From NCBI GenBank assembly GCA_017309115.1, contig JAFLEF010000002.1, positions 186,001-250,000 of the forward strand: a DNA stretch of 64,000 nt, read 5' to 3'. The notes below the pieces were generated by a model. That model ran no database searches. It saw only the letters and a list, made by a program, of their open reading frames with translations, and had not been told where the DNA came from. The position numbers were made by a program, and so were the translations under genes. This DNA comes from Verrucomicrobiota bacterium. Its GTDB lineage: Bacteria; Verrucomicrobiota; Verrucomicrobiia; Limisphaerales; UBA9464. Shown here piece after piece: positions 17,683 through 26,051 of the stretch (its first letter is position 1; each line of letters begins with the position of its first letter).

Positions 17683-18948
17683 ATGAAACTGCTGACGGTG
17701 ACGCCCCTGGGGCGAAACCGGGACAAATCGCGCCTGTGGATCGAGACCCGCCGACTCGAAGCCTTGGGCTTTCCGCCCGGCACCCCGTTCACGGTGGAGG
17801 CACGAAGCGAAGAACTGATCCTGCGCCCGTCGATCCTAGCTGAGAACCACGTCTCCAGTCGCCGGACCGCCACTGGCCTGCGTCCCATCATCGACGTCGC
17901 CAACCAAGCCTACCTCGGGCCACTGGGCGAATTCCCGGAGCTGAAGGTCACCGGTTGGCATCAGCGCCTCTCGGTCACCCCGACCCGACGCGCGGCAGCC
18001 ATCCTGCGGAGTCGTCACCTGACGCCCCCCTTCCGGGTGCTGGAGATCTTCGCCGGAGGCGGCACGCTGACCGCCGCCGTTGCCGGGGACGATGCCTACA
18101 CCGTTTCGGCTGGAATCGAGATCGACCCGAGGTTTGCGGACATCTGGCAGGCCGCACATCCCGAAGCGGCACTCATCCAGGCCGACATCCGGGCGGTCGA
18201 GACGTCGGATCTCCCCGAGTTCGATGTTTTGATCGGAGGCATTCCCTGCACCAGCCACTCCACCCTCGGGCGAGCCAAGAAGAGTCTCGCTGGTAAGCCA
18301 GAACTGGGTGACACGGGTGACCTCTTCCTTCCGGTGATCGGCATTGTCCGCCAACGCATGCCCGCCGCGATCCTGTTTGAGAACGTCCCGTCCTTCGGAA
18401 CCAGTCTGGCCGGACAGCTCCTGACCACCCACCTCGAACGCCTCGGCTACCATGTCTTCACCACCGTCCTGAAGCCGAACGAAGAATGGAACGAGATCGA
18501 GGACCGCAAGCGCTGGATCCTTGTCGCCACCCTCGACCGGCCGTTTGAACTCCAGGTTCCCGGCATTCCCAACACCATCCCCGTGTCCGCCTTCCTCGAC
18601 CCGCCCGATCCGGAACGCGACGCCGCCGATGCCCGCCGCATTGAGCGAACCATTGCCGGCCTGCGCGCCCACAATGCCCGTCATGCGGCCCTCGGCAACG
18701 GCTTCGGGTTCACGGTGCTGGATGGCGCCGAGACGCGGCTGCCCGTCATCCCGCGGAGCTACCACAAAATCAATACCGGCCCGTTCGTGCAAACCCGCCA
18801 CGGACTCCGAATGCTCCGTCTGCCGGAGCTGGAACGAATCCGAGGGAACGAGGCCCGCACCACCGACTACACAACCGGCGCGGAGCTACTGGGACAAGGA
18901 GTGCTCACCGGGCCATTCCGGCAGATTCTCGCCCAATTGCGCCTTTAG
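17683..18948 (+). CDS. C5-cytosine DNA methyltransferase with SymE/AbrB-like N-terminus
   Basis: 421 residues from the ATG at 17683 (GAGGAG upstream); the longer frame from 17614 has no such site. Residues 1-50 (TVTPLGRNRDKSRLWI, then GFPPGTPFTV and LILRPS) look like a SymE/AbrB-type DNA-binding swapped hairpin. The rest is a C5-methyltransferase: motif I LEIFAGGGTL near 118, catalytic loop GGIPCTSHS with Cys189, motif VI ENVPSF near 232, and C-terminal GQGVLTGPF near 405. The catalytic loop has IPCT where most members have PPCQ. It would methylate cytosine in DNA; no cognate restriction nuclease is recognisable beside it. About 170 bases separate it from the next operon. Confidence 0.88.
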   Translation: MKLLTVTPLGRNRDKSRLWIETRRLEALGFPPGTPFTVEARSEELILRPSILAENHVSSRRTATGLRPIIDVANQAYLGPLGEFPELKVTGWHQRLSVTPTRRAAAILRSRHLTPPFRVLEIFAGGGTLTAAVAGDDAYTVSAGIEIDPRFADIWQAAHPEAALIQADIRAVETSDLPEFDVLIGGIPCTSHSTLGRAKKSLAGKPELGDTGDLFLPVIGIVRQRMPAAILFENVPSFGTSLAGQLLTTHLERLGYHVFTTVLKPNEEWNEIEDRKRWILVATLDRPFELQVPGIPNTIPVSAFLDPPDPERDAADARRIERTIAGLRAHNARHAALGNGFGFTVLDGAETRLPVIPRSYHKINTGPFVQTRHGLRMLRLPELERIRGNEARTTDYTTGAELLGQGVLTGPFRQILAQLRL

Positions 18949-19116
18949 CGGTCGAACCCTAATAGCGCTTTCCGCGGTAGGCGCAACTCCAGATGCCACA
19001 TGCGTTGAGGAAGACCGCGAAGCTCTTCCCAGTCAACATGCTCGGGTCACCCTTGCCGAGCGAACCCTCGCCACTGTAGCGTTCTCAGTGAAGCAGACCC
19101 GAAAAAAGCGCAGCCG

Positions 19117-20280
19117 ATGACCAACGCTATTCAACTCGAACGCGACGAAACTATCCAGTCTGTCGAGCATCATCACGCCACCTTGCAGGCTGCCACCGGT
19201 GACTTGCAGATGTGGATACCTACCGACATTCCGGAGCGCATCGGAGTTGACGTGTCGATTCTTCAGTTGCTGATGACTTGGAGCCAAAAGCAAACCGTGC
19301 CGAGCCTTCGCACTCGCGGGATGCTGCTCGCTGATGCGGACGCCGGTCTGAGCAAGCTGTGCGACAACGTGGTCGGCCTCTCTGCGGTCACCCTAAGCAA
19401 GATGATTTCTTCTTGGGACCAAGAGGACATTCGATCACAAGCACATGCTAAGGCGAGCCAACAAGTAGATGAGATGGTCAAGGAGTGCGCCAAGTTCCAA
19501 CGAGGCGCCTCTTTCGCAGTCCTGTGCTTCGACGGAACTTCCAAAGCTCACCCACGCAACCTGTACTATGCCAACGGTGACGTGCTATCCGAGAGGGATC
19601 TAAAGCTTCTCTTCACGAAGCGCCTCAAACTGGCGGAGCCTAACAGTGCGAGACGCGAGCGCATCGAGGAGGTCGCCATGAGACTCGCCACGATTCTGTT
19701 CGAGACTTTCCGGAATACCCATCAATGGGCGCGAACGACGGTCGATGGCGTGCCGATCCGAAGGGGAGTGCGGGGTTTGCTCATGCGGCGGTATCGGCAG
19801 CATCCTGCTTCAACTGGATCCGCGTTAAGAGACCGTCACGAGCAGGACGCCCCGCTAGCCAACTTCCTGGCCAACTACCTCGATCACACTGCAAGTGGTG
19901 GTATGCTTGAACTATCGGTTTTCGACGGAGGACCTGGACTCGTCCGTCGGTTGCGGGGCACGAGCGATCTGACTTCGCTCTCGCTGGAAGATGAGCGAGC
20001 GACTTGTTTTGAATGCTTCAACAAGCACAAGACTTCATCAGGCGTACCCCATCGGGGGATTGGGTTGTATGCCTCAATGCGTGAACTCAATAAACTCGGT
20101 GGATTCCTACGGCTACGTACGGGTCGCCTGTCACTGTATCGAAGCTTTCACGAGGATCCTTTTCGTGAAGGCGAGCCAGCCTCTTTCGCCGATTGGCCAA
20201 TTCAGGACGGGCATCCATACGCTGACGTCGCTGGGACAGTGTTGACGTTTCTCATCCCGATCCCAGAGGAGCAGCCGTGA
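19117..20280 (+). CDS. GHKL (histidine-kinase-like) ATPase, gene A of a two-gene module
   Basis: A 387-residue protein. Its C-terminal half holds a GHKL ATP-binding fold: an N-box-like FRNTHQWA near residue 197, a DGGPGL G1 motif near 268 and HRGIGLYA as G2 near 311. The N-terminal half is helical with no recognised domain. There is no His-phosphoacceptor region, receiver domain or membrane segment, so it is not an ordinary sensor kinase; it is closer to GHKL ATPases found in defence loci. The stop overlaps the start of the next gene by four bases. Base composition is clearly lower in GC than the surrounding 13-19 kb, suggesting recent acquisition. Confidence 0.75.
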   Translation: MTNAIQLERDETIQSVEHHHATLQAATGDLQMWIPTDIPERIGVDVSILQLLMTWSQKQTVPSLRTRGMLLADADAGLSKLCDNVVGLSAVTLSKMISSWDQEDIRSQAHAKASQQVDEMVKECAKFQRGASFAVLCFDGTSKAHPRNLYYANGDVLSERDLKLLFTKRLKLAEPNSARRERIEEVAMRLATILFETFRNTHQWARTTVDGVPIRRGVRGLLMRRYRQHPASTGSALRDRHEQDAPLANFLANYLDHTASGGMLELSVFDGGPGLVRRLRGTSDLTSLSLEDERATCFECFNKHKTSSGVPHRGIGLYASMRELNKLGGFLRLRTGRLSLYRSFHEDPFREGEPASFADWPIQDGHPYADVAGTVLTFLIPIPEEQP

Positions 20281-22502
20281 GCGACTTCTCTTCAAGAAAC
20301 GGCATCTTCGTTACCGTTGAAGCCCTTCGTCCAGGCTCGACCGCCGAGCTCGTCGTTTACCTAGGAGTAACGTCTTTGAAAGCTGCTGAGGCGGTGACTC
20401 AGATGAAGTCTTTCTTAGAGCGCCATCCTCGGAAATTAGATTCGATCTGCCTCGTCGCGCCAAGCTTTCGGTCGGCTACAGTCAAGAAGGTATTGGACTG
20501 TGATGACTTCGTGGAGTTAAAGGCCAGATATGGTGTGGAGAGTCATCCATGTCTCTTCCAACGAGATGGTAGGATTGCTGAGATCGATGCTGAGGCCCCC
20601 CTCCGTCGACCACGAATGCTCAGGCGGATTCTCACGGAGGTTGTGCGGTCACGGCACGGCGTACTTGGCGCTTCAGCAGCGGTTCACTACGCCAAGCCCT
20701 CACAAAAGCACTCCGATCAGTTTATCCGTGCCGGGAACGTGCTCGTGAACAGCGTCGAGGCGGAGGTGATTGCGTGGGGATGCCTGCCCCACATTACAGG
20801 CGATGTAGCTTTTATCTACACGGACACCGGTGCGATTAACGTGGTTGCATCAGCAGTCCGAGACTTGCTTGCCGGGTTTGGGGCGGCGACGGCATTCTCG
20901 GTCGACAGCTTCGGTTCCTACAAGGGATTGGAGACGTTTGCTGGAATGAGAGACGGCAGCATTTGGCTAATCTCCGGAACTACCAGTGGCAGCTTAGCCA
21001 AAAGGATTATTGAGAAGCAGATGGTCGAATCTCGCCAAATTGTGAGCCTGTTCTCTCTCGGTGCACCAAAGGAGACCGCGGTGTGCCATCTTGACTATGA
21101 CGAGCAGCACAATCCAAGTGGCTTGCCGAGCATTCAGTCGCATCCACCAGACGACTGTCCTTTGTGTCGTGCCGGATCGACACCGCTGTGGCTTACAGAC
21201 GAGCATTTTCTCGTTTCAGACATTGCGGTCACGCCTTACCTGCCTAAACGGGATGACCTGTCAAAGGAGACATTGGCAGCTCTTCACCAATTTGTTGGCC
21301 AGAATGTGTTTCGGGTGCTCTTTCAGCCTAATCAGCATACCGAGCGATCCGACATCTTCTTGGACCTGGAGCCTCACTCAAGTGATTTGCTCGCCTCATC
21401 TCCTACCGCAATACCGAAGTTGGCAGATCGATTTAGGTGTCGCACACAGCAGTCGCTGCCTGCTGCGGTTGACGCAATTGTGCACCTCGATGACCCTGCT
21501 TCCCAAGCGCTAGCTTCAGGCATTGCAACCTACCTCCACGGACGCGGGCTCAGACCGACACAAGTTGGGGCCAGCATGCTGGTCACTCATTTGTTCGATC
21601 CTGAACCTGAATCTGTTGTTGTTGTGGCCTCCACTGTGGCCTCGGGGACATCGGTGATAGATTTATCGCGCACTTTGCGCGCGAAGAGTTCGGTGAAGGC
21701 GGTCTCTTATGTCGTGCTGGTAGATAGGAGTTCAACTGAGGAGCGTGCGAGACAGACCCTGCAAAGCGTCACCACCACCGAAGATGGCCATCGTTACGAT
21801 TACCATGTCATCGCCAGACTCCCGCTCCCTGATCCGTCTACAGTTGCCAGAAACGCGTGGGACGACGAGACACAACTTCTGCAACGCCTCTTGGAGCATT
21901 CTTACGATAACGCCCTTAACGATATCCTCGAAGCTCGCAGTGATGTTCTGCGGCGGGCCAAGGATCGCAGCCAGCGTGGGCTAAGCGGGGATCTGTTCTG
22001 GCCTTCGGATGATGGTTCCCCGTTGAATTTGTCGCATGGATTCGTTTTTCTTCCGAGCGGCTGTCCGCCGCAAAGGGCTTCCCAAGCAGACGTCTACAGC
22101 ATAATCAGGTGCCTGCTCCATAGCCTTCGCACCAAGGGAAAAGATGGCAAAGAGCCCCCGCTCAAGCAGCACCCGTTGCATCGCAAGGTGCTCGACGTCG
22201 GAGTCTTCTACCGGTTCAACGATCCGGTGCTCCAAGCCGCATTCCTCAGAGCTGCGACTCCGGCCGAGCTGGACTACTCGAATTCGGACATCGGAAACCA
22301 AAGCGCCAACGCGCGCTTGCTGCTTATGCGCATCTTTAAGGACCCACTAGCTCCAGCCATCGAGTTCGCCCTTGCTTTAGCGGTTGGGCGTCTGCGGATC
22401 ACCGAGGATGACAAGGCGCTGGTTTTAGCGGAGGTCGATGGACTTAAGCCACCGTTGGGCAGGGTAGCAATGGCTTTCATCAATGCTTGGAGGGAAAGTT
22501 GA
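20277..22502 (+). CDS. Phosphoribosyltransferase-fold protein, gene B of the GHKL module
   Basis: The 741-residue protein starts with GTG overlapping the upstream stop (GTGA). An orotate-PRTase-like region begins near residue 145 (KHSDQFIRAGNVL), with ISGTTSGS near 231 where a PRPP-binding loop would be. A second such loop is VVVVASTVASGTS near 447. Both have the beta-strand and the Gly/Thr turn but lack the paired acidic residues (DD or ED) of catalytic PRTases, so one or both may bind a nucleotide without catalysis. A single CPLC knuckle sits near 294. The coupling to a GHKL ATPase suggests that the two proteins act together; function is unknown. It converges on the BREX operon with ~100 bases between stops. 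Confidence 0.7.
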   Translation: MSDFSSRNGIFVTVEALRPGSTAELVVYLGVTSLKAAEAVTQMKSFLERHPRKLDSICLVAPSFRSATVKKVLDCDDFVELKARYGVESHPCLFQRDGRIAEIDAEAPLRRPRMLRRILTEVVRSRHGVLGASAAVHYAKPSQKHSDQFIRAGNVLVNSVEAEVIAWGCLPHITGDVAFIYTDTGAINVVASAVRDLLAGFGAATAFSVDSFGSYKGLETFAGMRDGSIWLISGTTSGSLAKRIIEKQMVESRQIVSLFSLGAPKETAVCHLDYDEQHNPSGLPSIQSHPPDDCPLCRAGSTPLWLTDEHFLVSDIAVTPYLPKRDDLSKETLAALHQFVGQNVFRVLFQPNQHTERSDIFLDLEPHSSDLLASSPTAIPKLADRFRCRTQQSLPAAVDAIVHLDDPASQALASGIATYLHGRGLRPTQVGASMLVTHLFDPEPESVVVVASTVASGTSVIDLSRTLRAKSSVKAVSYVVLVDRSSTEERARQTLQSVTTTEDGHRYDYHVIARLPLPDPSTVARNAWDDETQLLQRLLEHSYDNALNDILEARSDVLRRAKDRSQRGLSGDLFWPSDDGSPLNLSHGFVFLPSGCPPQRASQADVYSIIRCLLHSLRTKGKDGKEPPLKQHPLHRKVLDVGVFYRFNDPVLQAAFLRAATPAELDYSNSDIGNQSANARLLLMRIFKDPLAPAIEFALALAVGRLRITEDDKALVLAEVDGLKPPLGRVAMAFINAWRES

Positions 22503-22600
22503 GCGTCGCCCTTTTGTCTCAAGCCTGCACGAAACTTCATGGTGCTATCGCAACGATTTCGGTTTGGTCACATGCCAGACGCTAATATAGCTAAAGCTGC

Positions 22601-24736
22601 CTAGCCGCGACTAGGTCTAAAAGCGCCGTGCAATCCATCGGAGAGGACTGAGTTCAAGGGCTGATCGAGAATTTGCCGACAACGCTCGATATTCACTGAC
22701 CTCCCATTCACCAACCGTCCTTTCAGTTCCTTGGGAAGGATCTCCGAGAACTTGAAAGCAGATTCGGCCTCTGGGTCGACCTGAATTGTAATCTCCGAGT
22801 CGGCCAAGCCCCGGAGCTTCTCGATGCACTCGCGGGCTTGGTTGACATCCACCCGCAACTGAACCGCCAGGCTGTCGGCTTCTGCCACGATATCGCAATG
22901 ATGCCGAAGAAGGTCGGCCAGGGTGTCGTTGACCTGCTGGCCTGCAAACGTCCACCACTCGGTCCGACCAGATTCCTTCGCTGGTAGCAGGTGCGTGTGC
23001 TCCGCCCGGACCCACGCGAATTCATCCCGAATCTCCTTCAGTGCTTCGGCCGCACGTTTGGAGAGATGGTTGGGTGTCGTTTCGTCGGCAGCGACTCGTT
23101 GGATGCCTTGGGCCAATTTGTAGGAAAGTCCCGGGGATCCGCCCATCCAACGGGTTTTGCCTCCCGAGCCGTCAGGTTCGACGTGGGCCTTCCGGGCTTT
23201 CCAGTCGACGTGGAGGACCCTCCAGGTGCGCCCTGCCAGTCCAAGGAATCGCGGTCCGTCGACCTGCGTGAGGAAGTTGCCTTGGTCCACGGTTCCGACT
23301 TCCTGGTTTCCGTGGAAGACGGTGAAGACCGGCGGGGTCGTGAAGACCGAAAGCAGTTCGGAGAAGTAGCGGTAGCCGTAGTCAGCTTCGGCGGTTGGGC
23401 CGAGCCCGAGGACTCCTTGGTCGTTCACGAGAATTCCCGTCCGCACCAAATGCTCCAAAAGCCCTTGGATTTCCTCTCGCGGCAGATCCCGGACGAAGGG
23501 GATGCGTCCCAGCCACTGCTGTAGACCGAGGATCCCCAGCCCGTTTTCCTGAAGAATGATGGCGAGAAGCTGCTGCGTCAGGATGTGGTAGGGAGCAGCT
23601 GGAGCCGAAATCGGTTCCACGAAGCCGGCTTCCCACAGGGCGACGAGCGCGATGGTTCGGTGGAGCGCAGGTTGGGAAGTGGCGAGAAACAGGCAGTTCC
23701 GACGCGTTCCGGGGCGTCGGCCGGTTCGACCAATGCGTTGAAGGAAGGAGGCAACGGTGTTCGGACAGTCGATCTGGATGATGCGGTCGAGGTTCCCGAC
23801 ATCGATGCCCAGTTCGAGAGTGCTGGTGGCGACGATGACGCAGTTGGACGCCTGACTGAACGCTGCCTCGGCCAGTCGACGCTGATCGACGCTGAGGGAA
23901 CTGTGGGAAAGGTAGGTTTCGACGCCATGACTGCGGAGCGCAGCAGCGATCTGCTCCACACGGGAACGGGAATCGCAGAAAACAAGCCGCTTCTCCCCTC
24001 GGTGGAGAGACGAGATGACGATGGCCGCGTTCTCCAGGCTGCCAACGAAATCGATCTGGATCTCCGGCGCAGCGATGCCGCTGGAGGGCGCCACGACGGT
24101 CGTCTTGTTTCCGCTGCAATGCCCGGCGAACCATTCCAGCAATTGGTCTGGATTCCCGACGGTCGCGGAAAGCCCGATCCGTTGGGGTTCGGCCGGGGCC
24201 AGACGGCTGATTCGCTCCAAGACAAACAGGAGATGCCAACCCCGGTCGTCACCGGCGAAAGCGTGGATCTCATCGACCACCACGGCCCGCAGCGAGGCGA
24301 AGAACTGCCGGTGCTCCACCTTCCGGGAGACCAGCATCGCTTCCAGGGATTCCGGGGTGGTGAGCAGGCAATCCGGGGTCGTTCGGAGAATCTGCTGTCG
24401 CCGCGACTGGGCGATGTCGCCGTGCCAGACCGCACAGCTGCGGCCGACCAAACCCAAGTAGTATTCCAGCCGCTCATGGAGGTTGTTCAGCAGCGCCTTA
24501 AGCGGGCAAATGTAGAGAATCGAAAGGCCGTCCCATTCCTCGGTGAGCATCCGGGACAAGAGCGGGAAGATGGCTGATTCGGTCTTGCCGCCTGCGGTGG
24601 GTGCGATCAGCAGGGCGTGATCGCGCGCCAGAACCGGCCCGATGCTGAGCTCCTGCAGCGGACGAAGTTCCTTCCACCCCAGCGAATTGACGATGTGGTG
24701 CTGAAGCGCTGGGTGGAGCTTTTCGAAATGGCTCAC
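22601..24736 (-). CDS. brxHI: BREX type 2 Lhr-like helicase BrxHI
   Basis: A 711-residue superfamily 2 helicase: Walker A APTAGGKTES near residue 45, DEIH (VVDEIHAF) near 152, LSATVGNP near 190, and motif VI QRIGRTGRRPG near 340, followed by the winged-helix and beta regions of Lhr-like helicases. The GTG start overlaps the brxD stop (GTGA). In type 2 BREX this helicase is the last gene, as here. It is thought to unwind or remodel DNA during defence. The stop is followed by a short weak hairpin (CCTAG...CTAGG) in the convergent spacer, not a convincing terminator. Confidence 0.92.
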   Translation of the reverse strand: MSHFEKLHPALQHHIVNSLGWKELRPLQELSIGPVLARDHALLIAPTAGGKTESAIFPLLSRMLTEEWDGLSILYICPLKALLNNLHERLEYYLGLVGRSCAVWHGDIAQSRRQQILRTTPDCLLTTPESLEAMLVSRKVEHRQFFASLRAVVVDEIHAFAGDDRGWHLLFVLERISRLAPAEPQRIGLSATVGNPDQLLEWFAGHCSGNKTTVVAPSSGIAAPEIQIDFVGSLENAAIVISSLHRGEKRLVFCDSRSRVEQIAAALRSHGVETYLSHSSLSVDQRRLAEAAFSQASNCVIVATSTLELGIDVGNLDRIIQIDCPNTVASFLQRIGRTGRRPGTRRNCLFLATSQPALHRTIALVALWEAGFVEPISAPAAPYHILTQQLLAIILQENGLGILGLQQWLGRIPFVRDLPREEIQGLLEHLVRTGILVNDQGVLGLGPTAEADYGYRYFSELLSVFTTPPVFTVFHGNQEVGTVDQGNFLTQVDGPRFLGLAGRTWRVLHVDWKARKAHVEPDGSGGKTRWMGGSPGLSYKLAQGIQRVAADETTPNHLSKRAAEALKEIRDEFAWVRAEHTHLLPAKESGRTEWWTFAGQQVNDTLADLLRHHCDIVAEADSLAVQLRVDVNQARECIEKLRGLADSEITIQVDPEAESAFKFSEILPKELKGRLVNGRSVNIERCRQILDQPLNSVLSDGLHGAFRPSRG

Positions 24737-26049
24737 AGGCTCAATTTGATGTCATCGACGCTCGCCACTCCGGCGGCGGATTGCTCGACCAACGTCAGTT
24801 CCGTGGGGGTGACCGTCAGCGCGTAATCGCGACGGGGATCGAAGTCCGGAAACTGGTCGATGCGGTCCAACACGTCGCCGACTAGCTTCTTGAGGTAGAG
24901 CCGAGGGGCGACGCCCACTTTCCCGCCCAGCTTCCCGGCAACCGCCTGCGCCAAATCCTCCAGCAGAGCTGAATCGGCTCGCTGCCGAATCCTCTCCGTG
25001 TGTGGCGATCCTTCGGCGAACAGATGGGTCACCCGTGTTCCCACCTCGATCAACGAATCCTTGGTGAAGGGCGACAAACGCAACTGAACCGCCCTCGGAT
25101 TGTCAAAGCGTGCCTCCGTCGTGAAGTCCACGTGAAGCCGTTGCGCCAGGGGCGCGAGACGCTGGATTCCCTGCGGACCGTCAAAGAAAGCCGGAGTGCC
25201 CGTGATGACGAGGTAGAGTCCCGGGAAGCGTCCCGCGTCGATCTCGTCGATGAGCTGCCGAAGGGCGTTGAGCGCCTTTTCCCTCACGTCGCCGCGCACG
25301 CGTTGCAGGGTTTCCACCTCGTCGAGAATGATCAGGAGCCCGGGGAGCCCCGAATCCCGCAGCAAGGTGAGCAGACCTTGGAGAAAACCGAGCGCTGCAA
25401 AGTGGTCCACGTCTCCCTTGATGCCGGCAGCACGCTTCGCCTCTGCCCCGACGGATGGTTGGCCGCCCAGCCACGCGAGGATGCCGTCCGCCACCGCCTT
25501 TTGGTTCTGGGTAACGGCGACCCGATACGCCCGCAGTGCGATGGCGAAGAGCGGAGTGGTCTTACTGACGACCTGGAGTCGTTGCTCGATGAGTGCGTTG
25601 GTGCGTTCGAGCAGGGCTTCCTGGGTCAGCTCTGCGCTACTGGCAGCCAGCACGTCTTCCTCCAATGCGAAGAACCACGCGTCGACGATGCTGCGAAAGG
25701 CGCCGCCGTCGACGTCATTGGTCCGAAGCCGCTCGATCAGTCGGCGATAAACTGTCTCCAATCGATGCAGCGGGGTTTCCGTCTCGGAGATTTGGACTTC
25801 GGTTACTGCAAATCCCTTCTTGAGCGCTCGATCCTGAAGCCACCGCGCCAGAAAGGTCTTCCCGCAGCCGTAGTCCCCTCGAATCGCCTTGAAGACGGCT
25901 CCACCTTTGCCGACCCGGTCCAGCTCCTCGTCGAGGCAGGTCGAGAATCGATCCAGTCCGACCGCAAGCGCTTCCACGCCGTTCTTGGGCACGGTCCCCC
26001 GACGCAGTGCATCGAGGATTTCGAGTCGTTTCTCGGGGCTGACGGTCAT
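24733..26049 (-). CDS. brxD: BREX ATP-binding protein BrxD
   Basis: The 438-residue AAA+/P-loop ATPase of the BrxD (DUF2791) family has Walker A RGDYGCGKTF near residue 57 and a strand ending in the acidic LIILDEVE near 237. The N-terminal segment with GVEALAVG is characteristic. It lies two bases downstream of pglZ and overlaps brxHI by four bases, so the three are translated from one message. BrxD is one of the two components that distinguish extended type 2 BREX from the original four-gene Pgl cluster. The precise biochemical role is not settled. Confidence 0.9.
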   Translation of the reverse strand: MTVSPEKRLEILDALRRGTVPKNGVEALAVGLDRFSTCLDEELDRVGKGGAVFKAIRGDYGCGKTFLARWLQDRALKKGFAVTEVQISETETPLHRLETVYRRLIERLRTNDVDGGAFRSIVDAWFFALEEDVLAASSAELTQEALLERTNALIEQRLQVVSKTTPLFAIALRAYRVAVTQNQKAVADGILAWLGGQPSVGAEAKRAAGIKGDVDHFAALGFLQGLLTLLRDSGLPGLLIILDEVETLQRVRGDVREKALNALRQLIDEIDAGRFPGLYLVITGTPAFFDGPQGIQRLAPLAQRLHVDFTTEARFDNPRAVQLRLSPFTKDSLIEVGTRVTHLFAEGSPHTERIRQRADSALLEDLAQAVAGKLGGKVGVAPRLYLKKLVGDVLDRIDQFPDFDPRRDYALTVTPTELTLVEQSAAGVASVDDIKLSL

Positions 26050-26051
26050 GG

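Noticed and set aside
22503..22600. Terminator between the PRTase-fold gene and brxHI
   Set aside because: Only a 5-bp CCTAG/CTAGG hairpin is present, with no T-run, so it is too weak to call.
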